A stretch of DNA of 64,000 nucleotides from Anas platyrhynchos. Lineage: Eukaryota > Chordata > Aves > Anseriformes > Anatidae. Shown here one piece after another: positions 1 to 12,700 of this stretch; position 1 is the first letter of the stretch; each line of letters opens with the position of its first letter. The position numbers and the translations under genes were made by a program. The notes under the pieces were generated by a model, which searched no databases, was not told where the DNA came from, and was given only the letters and a program-made list of their open reading frames with translations. The stretch is taken from positions 5,702,501 through 5,766,500 of the forward strand of contig NC_092606.1 in NCBI RefSeq assembly GCF_047663525.1, in the 5' to 3' direction.

Positions 1-712
1 AATGGTCATCGGCTGCCAAACTCACTTGGCCCTTTCCTGTCCACCAGGAGCAATTCAGAAGTGGCCAGACTGCAGGGGAGAGAGAGGGATTTGGAGCGGG
101 AAGAGTCCTGGTGTGCTGCATAAGTTTGCAAAGCCAGAACTTGACACATCTCCCGTGGTCAGCTCTGCCCTCTGATAAATGCATTTGTGGGTGCATTTTC
201 TAGTGCTGTGGTGTCCTCTAGTGTCCAGTCCTGAGCTGCCTTTGTAATTCCCTTTAATATTTCTGTTCTACTCAACCCTGTGCAGTGTGCAGGGAAAGGT
301 GTGCTCCCCGTGAGTGGGAAAACCCTGACAAGCCTAGGCCTGTTAGGTTAGTGCCCGCTGTGAGCAGCAAGCAAATGAACTACTGCAAGCAAATAGCTGT
401 GATGAAAGAGGAAGCTTTGAAAAGATTGTCAGGCATGACGTATGCTGTCAGCAGTGAATTGGCCCTAAAATAAATTTGCTGGGCGTGTGGAATTGTTTTT
501 AGGGGCATGTTTCATCTGCAATACTTGCACTGGGCATAAAGATCAGCATTAGTATTTTGGGTGGTAATCTGTTTCCTTCTTGCTTTCCCTTGCAAAAAGG
601 ACAAACCTATATTTTAATGGCCATAAATAGATAACTGGTGTATTCACCAAAGTGTTTATAAATAATGTTATTTGATACTGATTTATTTTTCTGTAATCAT
701 TTCTCATTTCAG
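1..712 (+). other. MYO1C: MYO1C intron upstream of first exon in window
   Basis: No exon or recognisable repeat was found. The stretch ends in a T/C-rich tract and AG at 711-712 just before the first exon, so it is read as intron; the preceding exon lies off the left edge. Confidence 0.75.
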
Positions 713-793
713 GCCTTTGGAAATGCGAAAACCCTTCGGAATGATAACTCCAGCCGATTCGGGAAATACATGGACGTGCAGTTTGATTACAGG
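713..793 (+). CDS. MYO1C: MYO1C window exon 1
   Basis: 27 codons beginning [10 protein letters not shown]. Carries switch I ([10 protein letters not shown]), which contacts the gamma-phosphate of ATP. Phase 0 at both ends; donor GTAAAT. Confidence 0.95.
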
Positions 794-3700
794 GTAAATT
801 AAAATCTGTTTTATATTCCAGAACGGGTCCCAGTCATAACAGATCTCTGTTGCCTGTACTTTCTTGCACTGATGTGTGCACAGAATGCGTATTTCCTTGT
901 TGACCACGTGAGCAGTCTGGGAGTGAAGTTTGGTTCCAGAGGTTTTTATGGAACACACTTTCCTTTCTTTCTCCCCTCATCCCTCTATATAGTGAAAGTG
1001 AGATTAAGTCCTCTTGTTTCTGAGGTACATGTGCACTGGGAAATGGATACTCCCAAACTAACTCCACATTAGTCAGCTGTGGACTGAAAATAATCTCTGT
1101 CCTGAGTAACTTTGCATAGTGTTTGTTTCAATTCTGATTCAAACTACCCCACACTAGGAATATGAACGTAATGCAAGAACTGAGTAGCTAGATGTATCAT
1201 AGTCCTTTAAACTTCTCAATATGTAATTCCTCCACACCCACAATTTTTTTATTTTTTGTGTTGAATCCCTTCTGAGAAGGAAGAATATACAAGTCAGGAT
1301 ATAATTCAATACATGCTGTAGCCGTGTTCTATGTAATTGTGTATTATTTTCACTTGATAGCTCATTTTATGTATGCTTCAAACCTCAAATTGATGTGCAT
1401 TTGCCAAAATATATCTTGTGATACAAAGTAACAAAAGATTTTCTGCCTTTTTGTAGTCAATCATTTTGTGATTGTGTGTCTTTGAACAGACTGCCAAAGA
1501 AGCAGAAATATTTTCCTCTCTGTTGATGAACTGTTTCAATATATCTGGTTTGATTTAGGGCGCTCCTGTTGGGGGCCACATTTTGAACTACCTCCTGGAG
1601 AAATCTCGAGTTGTGCACCAAAATCATGGCGAGAGGAATTTCCACATTTTCTACCAGCTGCTAGAAGGAGGGGAAGAAGACTTACTGCGAAGGCTAGGCC
1701 TTGAAAAGAACCCACAACAGTATCACTATTTAGTAAAGGTGTGTATTAACTAATAATTCTTAAGATATTATTATATTTTAGGACAAATGTATTCTCGGTT
1801 GACTTTATATCTTCATTTCCTTGCTTCAAAAGAAACACTGAGATAGCTCCTATGAAAAGAAACATATGGCAGAAGTGCATTGTGCATAATATACCTTTGA
1901 TAATGATATACTTATTTTTATCAAACTGTATTTTTAGGGTCACTGTGCAAGGGTCAGTTCCATAAATGATAAAAATGATTGGAAGACTGTGCGAAGAGCC
2001 TTGTCCATTATAAGCTTCAATGACACCGAGGTGGAGGTAAGACTTGTTTGACGGCACAGCTGATTTTCCCTCTCTTGAGAATTTTTCTGCTCTGATTTAT
2101 TTCTAACCAAAGGCAGCCTTTAGAGTGCATGCGTTCTCTGAAAAAATTGTGAAACAAAATACAAAATGAGTGTTTGCAGTGTGTTCACTAAAACAGAAAT
2201 CTCACTGCTGTTTCATTCTGTATCCATGCCTGATTTCTGCCTGTTGCTTCCATCGTAGGACTTGCTGAGCATCGTGGCTAGTGTTCTGCATCTGGGGAAT
2301 GTGCAGTTTGCTGCAGATGAGCAAGGAAATGCTCAGGTCACTACAGAGAATCAGATTAAATATCTGGCTAGGGTGAGTATCACCAGTTAGAGATATATTA
2401 CATTAAAGATGAATTAGTATGGCTTCCTTATTTTGAACATGGTAGCGTTATATTATTATCATTTAGAATATGATTTAGAAGTTGTTAAAAATGTGCTTTT
2501 ATTTGATGTAATTGCAATGCAAATATTAACATTTAAAAATTTTAATATTTTATATTTTTATACATTTACTTTACATTTTTGTACATATATATTGCATTTT
2601 TATATTTTTATACATTTTTACTTTTTTAACATTTTTTAATTGACAACTTCTCTATTTACCACTTGATCCACCACTGACGTGAGGTTTTTGCCTTCAGGCA
2701 GTGGGATAGGAATAGACCTACTCTGGAGACGAGTTTTGAAGAAGTCTATTCATGGCTTTGCTCAGTCAGTTCTTTGTGCCAGAGCAGTCAAACCAAACTA
2801 TTATGTTATATGGCAAAAAGGAGTTGGTGTGCAGAAGGAAATGGAATGACTGACATTGCAAAAAGGCTTGCAGTGTGAATGGGAAACACAGGGTTGTTTC
2901 ACTGGACTGTAATTTTGTGGACTAGCCTTTCTGATCTCTTAAGACCAGTACTGATGAATTGAATGTACTGCTTCATAAATAAATTTAACATTCTACTGCT
3001 TTGCAGCTTCTAGCGGTTGAGGGCTCTGTTCTGCGAGATGCACTGATCCACAAGAAGATCATAGCGAAAGGGGAGGAGGTAAGAACATGAATTGGGATCT
3101 GGGAGGCATATGGAAATTAAACTAGTGCAATACCATCAGCTCTTTATTAACAGTAAGCCAGGGAAACTTAATCTGTCAATGGAATGGTTGTTGAATGATG
3201 TTTTTTTCTCCTTTTGTATGCAGTTAATCAGTCCCCTGAACCTGGAGCAGGCAGCCTATGCAAGGGATGCACTTGCTAAAGCAATATATGGACGCACTTT
3301 CTCCTGGCTGGTGAACAAGGTTAACAAGTCTCTTGCTTACAAGGTAAACAAATCTGTTGTTTGTTGATAGACAACCAAGTGTGAAAGGCAGTTTCAAATC
3401 TTTAAGCTGCAACACAAAGTTATTGCATGCTTTACAGTGATTTCCAATTTAATTTGTTTTCCACTAAGAAGAGAGTAAGGAGAATATGCTGTAACTAAAT
3501 GCAGAAGATCCAGTCATGGATCGTAGCTGTGGCTGGCTGTGTGACTACATACAAACACTTTTTGCTCTATTACAGGAAGGAGAGTTTCCGGGCTGGAGAA
3601 GTACAACAGTTCTAGGATTGCTCGATATTTATGGATTTGAGGTTTTCCAGCACAACAGGTTTGTTTTCATTAGTGTCTTTGGATTTTGAGTAAGCTGTGC

Positions 3701-6700
3701 ATGACTCCATTATAGTGTTTTCTCTCCATTGTGAAATAAGACATTAATCCATCTCTGGTAATTTTAGTAAGAGAGAAGGAGATGAATTTTCAGTTTTAGA
3801 AAATCAGCTTGAATAACTAGTATTGACAGATCTTCTAACGCTTTGGGCATTCAGATAATATTTAGCATTTACAGCTATTTATGTTCCTGGTATTTTAGAG
3901 ACTGATGTCTTTTGGGGGCATATTCATGTGCTAGCTTGAGCCATGCCTTTCATAGAGTCATAGAATGGTTTGGTGTTGGAAGGGACCTTAAAGATCATCT
4001 AATTCCAATGCCCTTGCAAGGGCAACACCTTCCACTAGTCCAGATTGGATGGGGCTTTGAACAATCTGGCATTGAGCACTTCCAGGGATGGGGCATCTAC
4101 CATTTCTCTGGGCAACCTGTCCCAGTGCCTCACCACCCTCTGAATAAAGAATTTCTTCCTTTGTCCAGCTCTCTGGCATAGTTGTGGCTGTTGTTTTGGC
4201 ATCTTTATGTGGTGGTGTGAATGGGAAAACACAGCTGTAGAGCAGTGTATAGGATTATGTCAGAGTCTGGAACCTAACTCTGGCAGATAGCAATGAACCA
4301 AGACTCTGAACGTGTAGTTTTTCTGTTTCTCAGCGTTCCACTCCTCATGTCTGTTTTTCCCTCCTCTTTCATGAGATTCACTAAATAATTAATTCAATAA
4401 ATATAGATTCACTAAATAATTCTCTTACATTTCTCTTGATTACACATAGCTACTGTCCTTTGATTATAGCTTATTTTACTTGTCATACAGTATTAATAAT
4501 TATTTTTTCTGATTTTTGCTTCCAGCTTTGAGCAATTTTGTATTAATTATTGTAATGAAAAATTGCAACAGCTCTTCATAGAGCTCACATTAAAGTCAGA
4601 ACAAGAGGAATACGAGTCAGAAGGCATAGCGGTAAGAGCCAACATCATCACTCCTACTGTCTTCTTAGTTAGCACCTCCAGCAGGCCAAGGACAGATGAT
4701 TAGAAAAGGAGCTTTAATAATGTTCTCCAAAGTACATGATTTAAAGAGATTTTCTTTTACGTTTCTTTTCAAACTACCTTAGTAACAGTGTGTAATACAG
4801 CTAGAAGCAACTAATGCCATTCCAATCTTCTATTTTGATAAAAAAAAAGATGCTTTTAAAAGGGAATGTTAAGAAAACAAATGTGATGAGTGAAAAAGCT
4901 TTACATTTCAAATGAAACTGGTTATTTAAATAAGGTGCTGTCTAAAATGTTCTGAAATTTTCACATTTTTTCCTGTCAAGAACAGTTGTCACCCAAATGT
5001 GATTTCTTGTCTTTGCAGTGGGAACCAGTTCAATATTTCAATAACAAAATCATTTGTGATTTGGTGGAAGAGAAGTTCAAAGGCATCATTTCTATTTTGG
5101 TAAGTTGACATGACCTTTTAAAATGAAACACTGGGGCAGTGGAGTGGAAATCAAGGGGAAGAACACAGAAAAAGGGACTAAATTTACATTAGGACTGGGC
5201 AGGTGGGAAGAGCAACGATACACTGAACAGTGACACTGCTCCAAGTCATATTGTATCAGACCCATCTGTCCAAAGCAAAGAAACTTCCAGTCCAGGCAGT
5301 CTGGGAGGAGGAGCTTGTGCTCCTATTCAACTCAACAATTCTTCATTTGTTGAGTTAATGAAATGAAGGCATGAGGTGGGCTACCTATTAAAAAGCCAAA
5401 GGGTGAAGCTGGGACAGTGTTTCAGTGAGACATACTTAGAGTTGGCCTGTATGAGTACAAGAACAGAAAGAAATCAATACTAGGATGTGTGTGTTTTCAG
5501 GACGAAGAGTGTCTGAGACCTGGGGATGCCACAGATACAACGTTCTTGGAGAAACTGGAGGAAACTGTGAAGAACCACCCCCATTTTCTCACGTGAGTGT
5601 TCATATTGCTGAGGGCATCTTTACTGGTAGGATCCAAGTGTGATAGAGCCTACAGGTTTAATTATTGCTGGGTAACTTTATAATGCATTGTGTTTATGGC
5701 AGTAGCATCCTAGATAAACTGGGCCCCACATAAAAGATGACGGTGTTTTAATTTGCAAAGAGATTAGACTGTGAGTTAAGATAATATTGAATAAGCAAGT
5801 AAAACAGAATTGAAGAAAAAAGGAAAGATGTGTTAGACTGGCAGGAAAAGACCATGTCCAATTTATGCACTGAATCTTCTTCTGTACTTACACATTGTCC
5901 AAGCCTGAGTGAGACATGTAACAGTCCTCAGATTTCTGTTGCTGGCTTGCCTCTTCACCAGTCTCTTGCTGGCATCCAGCTGCTACTATCCAAGGAATTG
6001 GGCAGGATTGCAGTTTCTTGGCTCTTCTGATGTCTGGCCCAGTACTGCGCGTACGACAAACTCAGTTTTGGTGTACCAGGCCAGATTATTGCCCAGCATT
6101 AATGGTTTTCTGGGGGGTGACAACTGATGCCTGAAGTCTAGCCTACAAATAACTAGAACATGCAGCAGAATTTTGCTGGTAACATTAGTGTTCAGAGGTG
6201 TGTTTGCGTTAGAATGATTTTAGCAGTGCTGGTGCTTTTGGAATTAAGGCATTACTAATTCACCTTCATTCACATCTTCCCAGACACTTCTTTGACTTTG
6301 GTAACCTATCATATTGCTGCCACTCCAGTTTCATGGATGTGAATTCTATGTTTTAGCTTGTGAATTGTCTGCCTCAGTTTTGGAGCTGCAAATTTCTTTT
6401 TATTCTTATTCGAATGTTCTGCTTTGCTCAGATCGGGGTCTGAATGGCATCCCACAAGTATGCCAGCCTGCTGCCAACATCTTCACTGCCCTCTTGCCTG
6501 CTACCTCTACTCTGATTTCATGTACACGCAGAGCCACTCTGCAACCTCGCCAGGAAGCTGAAAGTTCATCTATCAGAAACAAACATAAATAGATTTTATG
6601 ACATTTTTATGATTTGCTGGTTGATAACTCACCTTTTTTTTACTTTTGGTCTTGAAGATCAACAAGTGTAATTTTTTATTTTTTCCTCCTGTGCTCATCT

Positions 6701-9700
6701 AGTCCCACTCTAGGATCATATACCATAGTGGTTTTTGAGGTGATTCCCCACATGAAACAAATGTTTGTTCCTCATGAAGTTTCTTCACTTTTTCTCCAGG
6801 CACAAGCTTGCTGACCAAAAAACTCGCAAGTCTTTAGGGCGGGAAGAGTTTCGGCTTTTGCACTATGCTGGAGAGGTCACCTACAGTGTTGCAGGTAAGT
6901 GTGTGCTTACCTGCATCATCTCAGCTCTCTCTCACTCCTTTTTCCACCTTTCATCCCCTGCCCTCTGAATTAAAACAGCTTTACTAGGTAGCAAAGACAA
7001 ATCTGGTTATAGAGTAGTTCTATGTATCATCTGATTAACCAGATTAATTTCCCATCTCAAATTCCTGCCTTGTTGTGAAATTTCTGTGGAGCGGTGGTGG
7101 CAGCCTGAGTGGTTTCTTTTTCTTCCAGGTTTTCTAGATAAAAACAACGACCTTCTCTTTCGGAACCTGAAGGAGGTGAGTATGGATGCAGGGTACTTCC
7201 AATACTCAGCAGCAGAACAAGGAGCTGGGTTCAAAATGGGGTGGCATCTGAGGAAAAAGGTTCTTTTAATCTCCACCTGGAGAATGCATGTCCTTAGGGC
7301 TGCGTTATGAAAAGGCAAATTGAAGTGTTCAAAGTTTGTTTTATTAAAAACAAAACAACCCAAAACCATTTTGTCACATTGTTCTAAAAGTTCTCTGAAG
7401 TTCATTTTGTACTTTATCTCTGAAAATGTCTCTCTTCACAGACCATGTGCAACTCTGAGAATCCTATCATAAATCAGTGTTTTGACAGGACGGAGCTGAC
7501 AGACAAAAAGAGACCTGAAACGGTAAGGATACAAGAGCTGGGTGGAAGTGTGGCTATTTCCTCTTTTTTAAAGATACGTCCTGTCTAACATGGCAACCTA
7601 AATACAAGCCTCTTACCTTTAAAGCTGGGGGACTGTGAGGTTTGTTCTGCAGTCACAAGTACTGGCTGTAAGTCATCACGTCATACATGATTTTATTTCT
7701 TTTCTCCTAGGCAGCAACTCAGTTTAAAAACAGCCTCTCTAAACTCATGGAAATTCTGATGTCCAAAGAACCGTCCTACATCCGATGCATGAAACCTAAC
7801 GATGCTAAACAGGCTGGTATGGCTGTGGTTAACTCTTCACCTGTGTGCTTTTCTACACCAGCTATACCAACCACTAGATTCCAGGCAGTGAAGCACAGAA
7901 AGGAGCTCAAATGAATAAGTCTTGCAACAGTTTTCATTTTGGGTCTCTGCTAGAGGGTCTGTAGGGGGTGGTGGTAGTACCAGTCAGGAATCAGAAGGGA
8001 GGCTCTGGTCTTGAGTAAAGTGACAGAATGAGGTCGTATTTGAAGTCAAGAATAGTGAACCTACATAACTTCCTTTTAATGATTTTATTCTCCCTCATTT
8101 CCTCCTCCTGTCTGTGTAGAACATCCTAAAGGATAAATTCTATTCTGGAACTAAATGTTAATGTATACTAAAAGAGGACAGGAGTCACAAAATAAGTTGT
8201 GTGTGACTTGAACCATGAGGATGGGGTAGAGGTTAAAGATAACTGTAAGATAAAATAATTCTGAACTGAACTGAATATTTCCCTTTTCTGCATGAATGGA
8301 CAACTATACATTAATGAAGTTTCTCTGTTTTCATACTCTCTCAAGATCGATTTGATGAAGTGCTAATCCGGCATCAAGTGAAATACCTGGGGTTGATGGA
8401 GAACCTCAGAGTGCGGAGAGCTGGCTTTGCATATCGAAGGAAATACGAAGTTTTTCTGCAGAGGTAGGATTACCCTGGACTTACCTCTCCCTGCTGCTCC
8501 CTCCCCCTGGTCTTGGTCCTACAGGTGTTGAGGCTGGGGAAGTGTTCCAAAAAGCAAAGAGCAGCCCTTATACCTGAAAGAGTTATTTCTTTAAGGGAGA
8601 GAGAAGAATGACCTCTCTCCCTTTGTGTTACTTCTCTCCCTAAGATTTCTTCTGCTGTCAATCCACAGGTACAAATCACTTTGTCCAGAAACATGGCCTA
8701 CGTGGGATGGACGGCCCCATGATGGCGTGGCTGTGCTGGTGAAACATCTTGGCTACAAACAGGAAGAATACAAAATGGGACGGTCAGTTCTCGTGTTTTC
8801 TCAATTTGAGGTTATGAATCATTGGACATTAATGTCATTGCTTTTAAATAAAGCTTCTCTGTTTAATGGGCGGGCAAAAGATTAGAGATCCCAAAGGGAA
8901 TGCTAAGGGCAGGAAGCAAACTTCTCCTGCACGTTAAACATTATTCTGAATTTCTATTTCTAGAACAAAGATTTTTATCCGCTTTCCCAAGACTTTGTTT
9001 GCAACGGAAGATGCTCTGGAAGTGAGGAAGCAGAGCCTGGGTGAGTCACACACACTGCAGTAGCTTCATGGACAGTTAGCTGTCTGGTCTGTGATATTTT
9101 TTATTGTATTCATTATTTTTTGTTTGAACAGTTTAACCTTTTTGTATCAAAATACACTTGGTTGTGATTTCAAATTGCTGTTTCTCTTATCATTTCAGCA
9201 ACAAAAATGCAGGCCACGTGGAGAGGTTTCTACCGTCGAAAAAAATTCCTGCACATGAAACACTCAGGTATGAGGGAGAAAGTGCTATGTCATTTCATGG
9301 TTTGAAGTGGCCGTTGCTGTATTGAGAAGTTAAAGGTGACTTGATTTTGGTGTGTGAGAAGGAAAAATCCCTGAAACCTTGCTGGAAGTAGAATGGTAGA
9401 TATTAGCATACCCATTCCTTCCTTGTTAGTCTTTGAGACTCTTTGAGTCTTTGAGTACGAGAATAGGCTTAACTCATGTTCACGCAGCAGCCCCCATACA
9501 GCAGTTCCCATCTGCCAGTGCTTTTTATTGCCATTTATCCATTGTGTTATATTGTTAAGAATTTCAATTATTTTCTTTCCCATGTGTCACTGTGACGGCT
9601 GTTGCGTTTTTGTTTTTTTTTTCAGAGTACATACATAAGCACTGTTTGTTGCCAGTTTTGTGTGAAGTCAATATTGGTATGAAGGAGCTCATTTAGTGTA

Positions 9701-12700
9701 AAATGTTTGTATTTTTAGCAATAGCAATCCAGTCCTGGTGGCGGGGAACCTTGGGACGCCGAAAAGCTGCCAAGAAGAAGTGGGCAGTAGAGACTATCAG
9801 AAGGTGTGTGAACAGTAACCTCAGCCCATTGAATGGGTACTTACTTGCTAACAATGAGATGATGCAAAGGATGTTACCCGTCACTACAGTGTCAGAGATT
9901 TTTATTAATAAATTACAACTATTATTAAAGAAAGCTCAGGAAATAAGAATTCCGTTATCGCAAAGCAACCATAGGAAGTTATTTTGTGACAAATATTTGA
10001 GTAAGCATGTCTGAAAATGGGCAAGGCTGTCGGTTTGGCTAATCTGACTGCAGATGCAACAGACATTTAAAAACTTGCTTTGCCTATTTATTATTATATA
10101 AACTTCCATTTTGGCACTCAGCCCTTCTTGGTTATCCACTCCATTTTATTGAGTTCCTTTTTCTTATAAATTGCAGTTCCCTTTTCCTCTCAAGTTTGAT
10201 GTCTATTCTGGGGACTGGCCCAAATCTCACAATTCTCCATTGATTTTATGTTAATTCACCTTTTACCCTGGCTATATCTGAAAGTTCACTGGGGACCCAG
10301 ACATGGTTGGATTGGAAGAGATCTCTAAATATCTTCAGTTTTGACCAATCTCCTATTTTTTTTCCTCTTCCTCAGATTCATTAAGGGTTTTATTTACCGG
10401 AATCACCCTCGCTGCCCAGAGAATGAGTATTTCCTTGATTACATCCGCTTTTCCTTCCTGATGAACCTCAAGCGTAATTTACCAAAGAACGTTTTAGACA
10501 AATCATGGCCAACTCCTCCTCCATCGCTCTGTGAGGTAGGCTCAACTGCACCAGGGTCAGATGAATGATACGCGAGTCGGAGGAGACAAATGGCAGTATG
10601 GAAGACCACAGGCCACCAAAGGCCTGGGGGGAGCCGCCTGCTATGAGAGCAAGAAAGAACCAGGTTCTCGCTCAGGTTTCACATTGCATTAGCATCTCTA
10701 CAAGTAGAATTAGTCAAAATACCATCCCGTGTGTAATTAGCATAGTTGTAAAATTATGAGAGCTATAGTGCAGAACGCTTGAGAATTTGGAGGTGTTGCA
10801 ACACTATTTTCCAATGTTCTTCCCATCCATTTCTGAAATTTTCTTTCTTTTTCCTCTGACCAAATTAAGTTCCCTTTGGACAGCTATATTAGCTGGAATA
10901 ACGCATTGATTATTCTAAAACACACTGAGTTTCTTCCATTAATTCTAAACCATATTCTAAAGAATAATTATGTTCTTAAATTGCCATTTAATTTTAAACC
11001 AGATGGAGAATGTTGTGGGACAAACTGTCTTAGAAAGGTGGAAAATAGACTTTTTATTAATTAATTTGAAAAGTGATTGTCAGTAACGAAACAGTATCTT
11101 AATTCAGCCATGGATTTTCTGCAGTTGTTTGTCTTTTTTTCACTGTTTGAGTTGCTTTGTCAGTTTGAGCTATTTTTACTTACTGTGTGAAACCTCCTTC
11201 AGGCATCCCAGCTCCTGCGACAGCTATGCATGCAGAACATGGTCTGGACCTACTGCAAGAGAATCAGCCCAGAGTGGAAGCAACAGGTACCCAACAACTT
11301 TGTGTTCATTCAATTTTAATGTTGTATTGTTCCATACAGTTGCATTGATGTTCTAGATAAAAAAATTAAAAATTATACTGAAATTTGATTCATCTTAGTC
11401 TGAGGGTAGCTGTTTTTTCTTCTTTTATATTAAAAAAAAAACAACAACTCAATGAAGGGAGCTAATAGGAAACATGTACATTAAACAGTTTCATCTAAAC
11501 TGTTTTGAGAGATGATGGTAATAGTTGCCTTTAAACTTTTTTTTTTTAATTGGATTGTATATCATACTGCTTATGAAGGCCTGTAAACTCTTAAGGGCAT
11601 GTAATGAAATGCTGTAGATTAGTTAGTGGCTGAGCCTGTGATTAAGGACACAGGATTAATACCAGCCATTACTGAGCTGGAGGTGGAAACAGCTCCACTT
11701 TCTTCTCCCAAGCAAACAAGGCTTATGAATATCCTTCATCCACATTTTTACCTGTAAATCATCTCCTGTCTGTTTGCTCTATACAAAAACAAAAGGGATT
11801 TCCTGTTTCCTCGTTCCCTGGTTTTGTTCTCATTCTGAAGGAACAGAAGTTAGAGCTAAGAGTACTGGTCATATTTACCCCCTGGAAGACTGCCACTGTA
11901 AAAAGGACCAAAGGTTTATGGTGACTCATCTTCTAAACAAGAACTCCCAGGACTGAATGGCACCTAGCTGAGTTGTACTATTTGTCAGAGGATAAGGTAG
12001 AGAGTACTGAATAGATGGGGGAGCTGTAATAAATGCATTACACCATGCTAATAACATCTTAACTTTTTTTGTCAGTATTTCAGTAAAGATGGTGATTAGC
12101 TGACAAGGCTTCAGCAAAACTATCTGAAACATAGGGGAAAAAAAACAACATCCTACAGGGCAAAGCAGGAAAACAAATTGTTTAGCTTAACTAGGCTAAG
12201 AGGATCTCTGAAGTGGAGGAATTCTGAGACCTTTTAACAAAGGCATGATGTAGACATCACATCTGGTCTCTGGCTTTTGACAAATTCAAACTAAAAGTAT
12301 GTATTTTTGAGAATTACAAATAATAACAAAAAAAGTGAAATTTCTATCCTAAAACAAGGATAGCTGTTGAAAAGATAGGGGGCATATGGAAGACTTTATG
12401 TAATTTTCTGACTAGCATGATTCAGCTCAAAAGTAGAGGACTAAAAAAAAAAGAAAACCACAGAGGCTCTTTGAAGTCAAAAAATTTTTATTTGAAGCAA
12501 GATTTTCTGCTTAACAGAATACATCTTTTGTCCTTGCAGCTGGAACAAAAAGTAATTGCCAGTGAGATTTTTAAGGGTAAAAAAGACAATTACCCTCAGA
12601 GTGTTCCTAGACTCTTCATCAACACTCGACTTGGTGAGTAGGTGTTACAAAGTTGAACAGGAAGAAGAAAGAGGGGGATTCACCTCCTCTTTTCTTGCTT

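Noticed and set aside
9804-10014. Continuation of the exon 19 open frame into the intron
   Set aside because: A donor at 9804 and an exact split arginine codon with exon 20 show that the rest is intron.
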